In this document: positions 9,011 to 19,200 of the stretch, one piece after another
Numbering within the stretch: the first letter of the stretch is position 1
Layout of the letters: each line of letters begins with the position of its first letter
Assembly (NCBI GenBank): GCA_964057225.1
Contig: OZ059896.1
Coordinates: 15,078,501 to 15,142,500 of the forward strand
DNA from: Auanema rhodensis
Taxonomy: Eukaryota; Nematoda; Chromadorea; Rhabditida; Rhabditidae
Length of the DNA: 64,000 bases
Direction of reading: 5' to 3'
The notes under the pieces: generated by a model
The model's input: the letters and a program-made list of their open reading frames with translations, nothing else
What the model was told of the DNA's origin: nothing
Databases searched by the model: none
Translations under genes and position numbers: made by a program

Positions 9011-12000
9011 TCCGTTGAGCCGGATTCGAACCAGCGACCTAAGGATATCTACACTTCTACAGTCCTCCGCTCTACCAACTGAGCTATCGACGGAACGAAT
9101 CTGTTGTTTTCCGAAGTGATTGTCAATAACTATTATAATCAATACTGAAAAAAAAAAAAGAAAAGAAACTCCGTCGAGCCGGATTCGAACCAGCGACCTA
9201 AGGATATCTACACTTCTACAGTCCTCCGCTCTACCAACTGAGCTATCGACGGAACGAATCTGTTGTTTTCAGAGGTTATTGTCAATAACTGATATCTACA
9301 CTTCTACAGTCCTCCGCTCTACCAACTGAGCTATCGACGGAACGAATCTGTTGTTTTCCAAAGTGATTGTCAATAACTACTATAATCTATATTGAAAATC
9401 GAAAAAAGAAAAGAAACTCCGTCGAGCCTAACTTCTACAATCCTCCGCTCTACCAACTGAGCTATCGACGGAACGAAGCTGTTGTTTTCAGAGGTTATTG
9501 TCAATAACTGCTATAATCAATATTTTAAATGGAACAAAAAGAAAAGAAACTCCGTCGAGCCGGATTCGAACCAGCGACCTAAGGATATCTCCACTTCTAC
9601 AGTCCTCCGCTCTACCAACTGAGCTATCGACGGAACGAATCTGTTGTTTTCAGAGGTTATTGTCAATAACTGATATCTACACTTCTACAGTCCTCCGCTC
9701 TACCAACTGAGCTATCGACGGAACGAATCTGTTGTTTTCCAAAGTGATTGTCAATAACTACTATAATCTATATTGAAAATCGAAAAAAGAAAAGAAACTC
9801 CGTCGAGCCTAACTTCTACAATCCTCCGCTCTACCAACTGAGCTATCGACGGAACGAAGCTGTTGTTTTCAGAGGTTATTGTCAATAACTGCTATAATCA
9901 ATATTTTAAATGGAACAAAAAGAAAAGAAACTCCGTTGAGCCGGATTCGAACCAGCGACCTAAGGATATCTACACTTCTACAGTCCTCCGCTCTACCAAC
10001 TGAGCTATCGACGGAACGAATCTGTTGTTTTCAGAGGTTATTGTAAATAACTGCTATAATCAATATTTTAAATGGAACAAAAAGAAAAGAAACTCCGTTG
10101 AGCCGGATTCGAACCAGCGACCTAAGGATATCTACACTTCTACAGTCCTCCGCTCTACCAACTGAGCTATCGACGGAACGAATCTGTTGTTTTCCGAAGT
10201 GATTGTCAATAACTACTATAATCTATATTGAAAATCGAAAAAAAAGAAGAAACTCCGTCGAGCCTAACTTCTACAATCCTCCGCTCTACCAACTGAGCTA
10301 TCGACGGAACGAATCTGTTATTTTCAGAGGTTATTGTCAATAACTGCTATAGTCAATATTTTAAATGGAAGAAAAAGAAAAGAAACTCCGTCGAGCCGGA
10401 TTCGAACCAGCGACCTAAGGATATCTACACTTCTACAGTCCTCCGCTCTACCAACTGAGCTATCGACGGAACGAATCTGTTGTTTTCAGAGGTTATTGTC
10501 AATAACTGATATCTACACTTCTACAGTCCTCCGCTCTACCAACTGAGCTATCGACGGAACGAATCTGTTGTTTTCCGAAGTGATTGTCAATAACTACTAT
10601 AATCTATATTGAAAATCGAAAAAAGAGAAGAAACTCCGTCGAGCCTAACTTCTACAATCCTCCGCTCTACCAACTGAGCTATCGACGGAATGAATCTGTT
10701 ATTTTCAGAGGTTATTGTCAATAACTGCTATAGTCAATATTTTAAATGGGAGAAAAAGAAAAGAAACTCCGTCGAGCCGGATTCGAACCAGCGACCTAAG
10801 GATATCTACACTTCTACAGTCCTCCGCTCTACCAACTGAGCTATCGACGGAACGAATCTGTTGTTTTCAGAGGTTATTGTCAATAACTGATATCTACACT
10901 TCTACAGTCCTCCGCTCTACCAACTGAGCTATCGACGGAACGAATCTGTTATTTTCAGAGGTTATTGTCAATAACTGCTATAATCAATATTTTAAATGGA
11001 ACAAAAAGAAAAGAAACTCCGTTGAGCCGGATTCGAACCAGCGACCTAAGGATATCTACACTTCTACAGTCCTCCGCTCTACCAACTGAGCTATCGACGG
11101 AACGAATCTGTTGTTTTCCGAAGTGATTGTCAATAACTATTATAATCAATACTGAAAAAAAAAAAAGAAAAGAAACTCCGTCGAGCCGGACTCGAACCAG
11201 CGACCTAAGGATATCTACACTTCTACAGTCCTCCGCTCTACCAACTGAGCTATCGACGGAACGAATCTGTTGTTTTCAGAGGTTATTGTCAATAACTGAT
11301 ATCTACACTTCTACAGTCCTCCGCTCTACCAACTGAGCTATCGACGGAACGAATCTGTTGTTTTCCAAAGTGATTGTCAATAACTACTATAATCTATATT
11401 GAAAATCGAAAAAAGAAAAGAAACTCCGTCGAGCCTAACTTCTACAATCCTCCGCTCTACCAACTGAGCTATCGACGGAACGAAGCTGTTGTTTTCAGAG
11501 GTTATTGTCAATAACTGCTATAATCAATATTTTAAATGGAACAAAAAGAAAAGAAACTCCGTCGAGCCGGATTCGAACCAGCGACCTAAGGATATCTCCA
11601 CTTCTACAGTCCTCCGCTCTACCAACTGAGCTATCGACGGAACGAATCTGTTGTTTTCAGAGGTTATTGTCAATAACTGATATCTACACTTCTACAGTCC
11701 TCCGCTCTACCAACTGAGCTATCGACGGAACGAATCTGTTGTTTTCCAAAGTGATTGTCAATAACTACTATAATCTATATTGAAAATCGAAAAAAGAAAA
11801 GAAACTCCGTCGAGCCTAACTTCTACAATCCTCCGCTCTACCAACTGAGCTATCGACGGAACGAAGCTGTTGTTTTCAGAGGTTATTGTCAATAACTGCT
11901 ATAATCAATATTTTAAATGGAACAAAAAGAAAAGAAACTCCGTTGAGCCGGATTCGAACCAGCGACCTAAGGATATCTACACTTCTACAGTCCTCCGCTC

Positions 12001-12021
12001 TACCAACTGAGCTATCGACGG
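9011..12021 (-). tRNA. tRNA-Tyr(GUA) genes, composite part of the array (11 full-length copies)
   Basis: Full-length 83-bp copies start (left edge) at 9011, 9170, 9551, 9932, 10094, 10387, 10768, 11018, 11177, 11558 and 11939. Copies at 9011, 9932, 10094, 11018 and 11939 carry TTG where others have TCG, giving a C5-A68 mismatch in the acceptor stem; they may be weak or inactive. Copy 11177 has one T-loop change. The remaining copies keep anticodon GTA, A box, B box GGTTCGAATCC and a T-rich Pol III terminator within about 25 bases downstream. Confidence 0.9.
9291..9340 (-). pseudogene. 5'-half tRNA-Tyr unit (first of several)
   Basis: Contains tRNA positions from the 5' end through anticodon and intron, then passes directly into array spacer where the 3' half should be. 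The breakpoint lies two bases into the 3' exon. The A box is kept, the B box absent. Other copies end at about 9721, 10557, 10938, 11347, 11728, 31161, 49213, 49625 and 50200. Confidence 0.85.
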
Positions 12022-12100
12022 AACGAATCTGTTGTTTTCAGAGGTTATTGTAAATAACTGCTATAATCAATATTTTAAATGGAACAAAAAGAAAAGAAAC

Positions 12101-13965
12101 TCCGTTGAGCCGGATTCGAACCAGCGACCTAAGGATATCTACACTTCTACAGTCCTCCGCTCTACCAACTGAGCTATCGACGGAACGAATCTGTTGTTTT
12201 CAGAGGTTATTGTCAAGAACTGCTATAATCAATATTTTAAATGGAAGAAAAAGAAAAGAAACTCCGTCGAGCCGGATTCGAACCAGCGACCTAAGGATAT
12301 CTACACTTCTACAGTCCTCCGCTCTACCAACTGAGCTATCGACGGAACGAATCTGTTGTTTTCAGAGGTTATTGTCAATAACTGCTATAATCAATATTTT
12401 AAATGGAAGAAAAAGAAAAGAAACTCCGTCGAGACGGATTGGAATCAGCGACCTAAGGATATCTATACTTCTACAGTCCTCCGCTCTACCAACTGAGCTA
12501 TCGACGGAACGAATCTGTTGTTTTCAGAGGTTATTGTCAAGAACTGCTATAATCAATATTTTAAATGGAAGAAAAAGAAAAGAAACTCCGTCGAGCCGGA
12601 TTCGAACCAGCGACCTAAGGATATCTACACTTCTACAGTCCTCCGCTCTACCAACTGAGCTATCGACGGAACGAATCTGTTGTTTTCAGAGGTTATTGTC
12701 AATAACTGCTATAATCAATATTTTAAATGGAAGAAAAAGAAAAGAAACTCCGTCGAGCCGGATTCGAACCAGCGACCTAAGGATATCTACACTTCTACAG
12801 TCCTCCGCTCTACCAACTGAGCTATCGACGGAACGAATCTGTTGTTTTCAGAGGTTATTGTCAATAACTGCTATAATCAATATTTTAAATGGAAGAAAAA
12901 GAAAAGAAACTCCGTCGAGCCGGATTCGAACCAGCGACCTAAGGATATCTACACTTCTACAGTCCTCCGCTCTACCAACTGAGCTATCGACGGAACGAAT
13001 CTGTTGTTTTCAGAGGTTATTGTCAAGAACTGCTATAATCAATATTTTAAATGGAAGAAAAAGAAAAGAAACTCCGTCGAGCCGGATTCGAACCAGCGAC
13101 CTAAGGATATCTACACTTCTACAGTCCTCCGCTCTACCAACTGAGCTATCGACGGAACGAATCTGTTGTTTTCAGAGGTTATTGTCAATAACTGCTATAA
13201 TCAATATTTTAAATGGAAGAAAAAGAAAAGAAACTCCGTCGAGCCGGATTCGAACCAGCGACCTAAGGATATCTACACTTCTACAGTCCTCCGCTCTACC
13301 AACTGAGCTATCGACGGAACGAATCTGTTGTTTTCAGAGGTTATTGTCAATAACTGCTATAATCAATATTTTAAATGGAAGAAAAAGAAAAGAAACTCCG
13401 TCGAGCCGGATTCGAACCAGCGACCTAAGGATATCTACACTTCTACAGTCCTCCGCTCTACCAACTGAGCTATCGACGGAACGAATCTGTTGTTTTCAGA
13501 GGTTATTGTCAATAACTGCTATAATCAATATTTTAAATGGAAGAAAAAGAAAAGAAACTCCGTCGAGCCGGATTCGAACCAGCGACCTAAGGATATCTAC
13601 ACTTCTACAGTCTTCCGCTCTACCAACTGAGCTATCGACGGAACGAATCTGTTGTTTTCAGAGGTTATTGTCAATAACTGCTATAATCAATATTTTAAAT
13701 GGAAGAAAAAGAAAAGAAACTCCGTCGACCCGGATTCGAACCAGCGACCTAAGGATATCTACACTTCTACAGTCCTCCGCTCTACCAACTGAGCTATCGA
13801 CGGAACGAATCTGTTGTTTTCAGAGGTTATTGTCAAGAACTGCTATAATCAATATTTTAAATGGAAGAAAAAGAAAAGAAACTCCGTCGAGCCGGATTCG
13901 AACCAGCGACCTAAGGATATCTACACTTCTACAGTCCTCCGCTCTACCAACTGAGCTATCGACGG
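12101..13965 (-). tRNA. tRNA-Tyr(GUA) genes, 162-bp tandem, 12 copies
   Basis: Copies start at 12101 + 162k, k = 0 to 11, each 83 bp. The sense strand has acceptor stem CCGTCGA/TCGACGG, D arm GCTC/GAGC, anticodon GTA, 10-nt intron after position 37, T arm GCTGG/CCGGC and discriminator A. Copy k=2 (12425) has the T-arm-damaged variant; k=0 has the acceptor mismatch; k=9 (13559) has an anticodon-stem change; k=10 (13721) has a T-stem change. The other eight look sound. Downstream T-runs match Pol III termination. Confidence 0.93.
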
Positions 13966-14044
13966 AACGAATCTGTTGTTTTCAGAGGTTATTGTCAATA
14001 ACTGCTATAATCAATATTTTAAATGGAAGAAAAAGAAAAGAAAC

Positions 14045-14113
14045 TCCGTCGAGCCGGATTCGAACCAGCGACCTAAGGATATCTACACTTCTACAGTCCT
14101 CCGCTCTACCAAC
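14045..14113 (-). pseudogene. tRNA-Tyr gene split by element B (3' part)
   Basis: 69 bases of an 83-bp gene, ending in the CAAC target duplication. The missing 14 bases, the 5' end of the gene, continue at 26200-26213 on the other side of the element. The higher-order pattern of the array matches across the break, so this was one normal copy before insertion. Confidence 0.95.
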
Positions 14114-14458
14114 CGTTCCATTCGGACTCCCCATATATGTAGCTGAAGGGTTAGAGCCAGACGACCAGAGGACCGAGGAATGGCTCCGCCTTCCCTCGTT
14201 CCCTTGGTCGGGAGTTCGCCTCTTAGCAAGCTCATGGACGGCTTGTAGTTTAGTCTTTATACTTATATTTATCTTATTGTAATGTATCTTTATCTTTGTA
14301 TATTATTGTTGTAGTTTCATGCCAATAAATCTTTCTCTCTTTTATCTTATGATTGACCTTATGCTCTTTATTCCTTACCGCTACACCAAGGAATACTATG
14401 CGCGTCATAGTATAAACTACAATGGTTTATATTATCGACGCAGGAGCATAACGGAACG
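14114..14458 (+). repeat. 5' LTR of element B
   Basis: 345 bp, identical to the 3' copy. It contains AATAAA at 14324-14329 and a perfect 8-bp hairpin, ATACTATG (14393-14400) and CATAGTAT (14406-14413) around the loop CGCGT. No clear canonical TATA box was noted. Confidence 0.97.
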
Positions 14459-14471
14459 TGGAGGTTCCACC
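14459..14471 (+). other. Primer binding site of element B (tRNA-Gln)
   Basis: TGGAGGTTCCACC directly after the LTR is complementary to the 3' end of a tRNA-Gln including CCA. The match stops after 13 bases, shorter than the 18-base match in element C. Confidence 0.75.
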
Positions 14472-16205
14472 TCGAACTCATCTTTTGGAAAAAAAAAAAA
14501 AAAATTTTCTTTTATTGTAAAAGTCCATTTTTGCATTCTAAATTATAAATTCCTCCACTTGAAACAACAAAATGAAGGCGCCAATTTGTTTCAAGGTACA
14601 GATACAAGGGATCTCGCTTAAATGCGAGATAGGACCCATAAAATTTTTGCCCGCCGTCCTCAATTTAAAACCGTCTGAATGTCCACCCTTTTCTATATCG
14701 TATCTTGTACCGCTTCTCATGCCATTTTGAGGACGTTTGGATTGAAATAGAGGACACTTTCGCCAAACGAGAAATTATATTTGTTCACATTTTTTTTTGG
14801 GCATAAAGAAGTTTGATTATTGGAACAAAAAGTTATAAGACGCGCGCAATTGATTATAGTTTGTATATTTTGTGGTCAGGACTAGAATTTTGAAAAATTA
14901 TTATATTCAGACGTAAAAGATCATTTTACATATTATTTTGCGGGAAACCAAAAACGGTTACATAAATTGAATATAAAAAGAGACCACACTAGTCCGAAAA
15001 AGCCTGGTAAATCTGCAATAAGACTTCTCAGCTCTTATTTGACAGTCAGGTCAAGTTGGCGGAAACATAACTGCTACGGATTTTATCCCCGTAGATTATG
15101 TCACCTTCCTCAAATCATTTCGTTGTTTCAACTCATAAGATACCCCTTATTTCCTACAGTAATCCTAAGTAAATTGGAAATGTTTAAAAATAGACGTATT
15201 TTTCTCATTTTTAAAAAGAAATTCGCTTAGGAAAACGCACTTTTGCTTATTTTGATCAAGAAAAAGGACAGCCTTTTCAATAACTCTCCTCAAACCTCAT
15301 TAGCATGCACAATGTCGAAAACATTTTGAGCAAAACATGCTATTTAAGGGAAAAGGAATGAGGAAAAGATTGAAAACATAAGTCCGTTTTCTTGACGAAA
15401 ACAGAGCAAAGTGCACAAAAATAAAAACACAGAGTACAAACTTTATTCAGTCAATACCCATATTTGATTTGCAACCGAGTTCGAAACTCAGAGGCAAGAA
15501 ACATAGGAGTTTCGCTCGCAATTAAATCTTCACTATATTCTAAACCTCGCGAAGCCCTAAGTTCCAAACCAAATAATGAGTCATCATAAACAATATAGAT
15601 TTTAAACAATAATCTATATAATAAATAATAATAAAAATGACTCTTTTCCTGGTACCAGGCCCAAGGACGTGCGGTTAATAAACCGGCCCTACCATTATAT
15701 ACATGAGCGCATAGATCAACTAAGCACCTTCGACCAACAAGCTCCACTTCGGGAGCTACATCTACGAAGGTGGCAAAGTTTATATGGCCCTGCCCCAAAT
15801 AATACATTTGGAGATCTTCGATAAACTAAAGTAATCAAATAATCAAACATAAAATGGAGATACACAAACCATCAAAATTATATCAGGATGTGGCCTATAA
15901 GCCAAAACTCCTTCTCCATCGTATTCAACGATGGATTCGTATAATTTCCACAGGACATAAGTCATGCCAGTGGGATTATAACGTTGGAAATCCATTTTTT
16001 TTTTTCTTTCTTTTCTTTTCTTTTGTTTCTAACCTTAAAATAAATGTCCAAAGGCCGCAAAAGTACAAAGGGGACGACATGAATAAAGTTTTTTTTTGAA
16101 GATTCTAGAGCAGTAAGAAAACAAATTTAGAGGAAAGTGCAAGAGCGGATAAAAATAGTTTTTGAGAAGAGATAAACATCATTAACTATAATAAGCTTAC
16201 GGTAG
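14472..16205 (+). other. Long 5' leader of element B
   Basis: About 1.7 kb without a convincing gene. It holds a nested hairpin at 15725-15772 and a strong polypyrimidine tract at about 15996-16030 followed by acceptor-like AG sites (about 16110). These allow an upstream exon to be spliced onto the polyprotein frame, which itself has no early ATG. An antisense open frame at 15451-15807 has no recognisable product. Confidence 0.6.
15725..15772 (+). other. Nested RNA hairpin in the element B leader
   Basis: Outer 8-bp stem CACCTTCG (15725-15732) with CGAAGGTG (15765-15772); inner 6-bp stem AGCTCC (15740-15745) with GGAGCT (15752-15757). The two sides of the internal loop are each 7 bases long. 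Position in the leader suits a packaging or dimerisation element, but this is inference from structure only. Confidence 0.5.
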
Positions 16206-16220
16206 ATAGGCGGAGTCAGA

Positions 16221-19200
16221 TTGGTGGCCACGATTTGGAAAACTCCCTCTCATTTACCCTCCGCATCGCCCAGCGAAGCACGACTATCCTATTGCTCCCG
16301 AATCTCTCTCTCTCCCAACACACATCTAAAAGAATCTTACGCACCTTACATCAACATCCCACACGTAGCTCACCATTCTCGGTTTTTCCAAACCAAAAGT
16401 CCTACAAAGGTGGCCAAAAGATTTTCATCGGCTTTCCCAGCCCTTTACCCGTCCGATACCAACAGTGACGCTACTGTCGCAAGTCGTACCCGAAGCCGCA
16501 CCCGACTTCTCAGTGTTCAAATAGAAGAACCGCACCAACCAGACGAGAAGCCGAAGCCGCAAGTCGACAAGTTCTATACTCCCCGAGAAGGTACATATTC
16601 ACCTTCTGACGACACCGACGAAGACCCGGACTTCATCATAGCCGACGACAGCACTCAAACTCCAACTACAAATCCCAAGGTACGCTCAGTTGATACTAAT
16701 AAAAATTTGCGAAAAATTCAAAAGAAAAAGCCGACAACCGCATCTGCCTCACCGGTAACCTCAGACCCAAACGCGTCGAACTTATCAGTTATCACTGATA
16801 ACGCACCTTCCCCATCCTTCGGGTTAACACAAAGCCCGCAAGCGTCTTCCACGCCTATTAATCAACCACATTCGCTAACTTTAGAACCCACCCAACCTAG
16901 TGACAACCCTTCAACCTTATCAAAAATCACTGATAAGATCAAAAAGAATATCCCTAATAAGCGGAAGACAAAAACACCCAGTAAGCGCGCAACAGAAACT
17001 CTGTCAGCAGAAGCCAGCCTCGAAGGCATACAAGAAGCTTCACCCTTATCATTAACAACTGATAAGTTTAAAAACAAAAGATCTTTAACAAATCGACTGA
17101 TAAAGATTTTAAACTTATCCCCAGGCGATAACACAACACCCAGCGGAACAGCAAAACCCCGGTTTTCTTCACATAATCCTAATCTTAACAGATCAGATAG
17201 TGCGATCCCTAGCTCACGATCAACTGATAGAACATCGCCTCAGGCATCTGGTAAAGTCATCCAGGTTCCAAGAGCCCGTTTCGCAACAACTACACCTATA
17301 ATAGGCTCCTCTAGCAGAAACCCTAAGGCAATAGAACACACTCATCAAGATCCAACAAGGAGCGAAGTGATAATATCACCTATCACATACCCTGAGGGCA
17401 TCTCATCCGAAATGACCGAAACATCACGGCTTCCAGGAGCGGGTAAATCTACCATTGCTCAGGCATTAAGCTCCCCATATTGCCCTATATACGACGGAAG
17501 TCGCAACTTTAGAGACTTCGTGGCCAAGTTTAACACCTTTGCAAACGCCTTAGGCTTAGTTATGCCCGAAAGATTAACAATCTTACCATTACTTCTCAAA
17601 AACGAACGAGCTGAAGAAGCTTATACACAGCTTAGCGATACTATCAAGACATCTGGCTCGTGGAATACTCTCATCGAAGAACTTACCTCTAGGCTATGCC
17701 CAGAGTATAATCAAGATCCGGCGCTGATAACGCTACAGAATTCCACCCAAGGCGAGCTATCAGTGGATGGATTCGCACAAACTTTACGAAGCCTAAGCTT
17801 AAACGCTTTCTCCCATACAGACCCACACAAGGACCATATCCTTAGATCCACCTTTCTACGCGGTCTCAAAAACACAATACGCCCGGGGGTAATCAGAGCT
17901 AAACCAAAAACGTTTGCCGAGGCAATTGATAATGCCAGATGGGAGGAATCAATTGCTAACCAAGTATCCGACCCTCAGGCGCTACTGGTTAACGCAATCG
18001 ATAGAACATTCCCTCCCAGGCGCGACACCGGAAGGCGAGGAATCGGTAGAGGCTATCAATCATTTAACAATAGAAACTACCAAAATTATCAAAATTATCA
18101 AAGTTATCAAAATTCATCAAATAATCAGAAACCACAAAATCTGCAAAATTCTTTCGCAAGAAACCGCAATCTTGGTAATCGCGGTAGAAATTTCTCAAAT
18201 CCAAATTGGTATCAAAGAAATAACAACTTATCACGTAATCAGGAGAGTGATAACCGTCAACGCGGTAATAATCCCTTCAGGGGAAACAACAATAATAGAG
18301 GTAGAGGAAGAGGCTCAAGAGTCAATAATTTGACCTTGATATCCCCCTTAACACTAGCAGTAGCTTTATCAGTGATCTTATCACTAATCACTATAACTGA
18401 TGCTTATCAGATGTGCACTAAAGCTACAGGTGGAGCCCTCCTTATACCCCCACCCCTGAGGAAATGCACAATACCACCTACCAAACATGTCCTCCGCACA
18501 AACATACATCTGTATACAAGAAACCAGACGGCTCACGAATGGGATTCATGGCGATGTTCAAAAGAAATACATAAAATATGCATCAGGGATTTGCTATTTT
18601 TAAGAGATCATAACTCCTCCATTGTTCGAATTGAGCCAACAACAGAAAACGAATGTAGACTGGCTGTCCGCGACCGTAAATGGAAATCAGAAGACCTGAT
18701 TAAATTGGATAGCTTGACATACGCGACAACCGAACCTACATTCTCTCCAGCGCGCTCATTCAATTACGAACAATGCGAAGAAAAAGAACGACTGGTTTTG
18801 GAAAGAGGCGTTATGACCAGGATGCCAGACGACACCATATTGACAAATCTATTACTCAATACGGAAGGCTGTCTTGCACATCATGGCCAATGCGCATCCA
18901 ATACTTCAATGATCATCTGGGAAATCCAATCATACGAACAGAGATGCAACTATATAGACATGAGCGAATATGATGCCATCATTGGAGACAGCATAATACT
19001 GATTCCCAATACGCAGTCAGCCCTTGTTATCGACAATAAACAAATTCCAAAACAGATTACATCATGTTTTCCGCAACCTATATTTCAATCAACCACGGGC
19101 AATTATATACTTTTTCCAAAATATCCAAATGACAGTAATATACACAACTTAATTGAAAGAGAATATAAAAAGTTGCCAGCTAAGCGTCAAAAAAGGGCTA

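Larger units (their letters stand above)
8878..14113 (-). repeat. tRNA-Tyr tandem array, segment 1
   Basis: The first part (8878-12021) is a composite of three unit types: full 83-bp genes, 54-bp internally deleted mini-genes, and 5'-half genes fused to spacer, often repeating as a block of about 380 bp. A 2,007-bp stretch is duplicated: full copies at 9011, 9170, 9551, 9932 and 10094 recur at 11018, 11177, 11558, 11939 and 12101. From 12101 the array becomes a regular 162-bp tandem that runs into the element B insertion at 14113. Confidence 0.95.

Noticed and set aside
14319..14621. 100-residue ORF spanning the element B LTR and leader
   Set aside because: Runs through LTR end and primer site and has no sensible protein features.
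15451..15807. 118-residue antisense ORF in the element B leader
   Set aside because: No recognisable product, antisense to the element, and it overlaps the nested hairpin; likely chance.
16235..16468. 77-residue ORF overlapping the start of the element B frame
   Set aside because: Starts at TTG and overlaps the longer conserved frame; no independent support.
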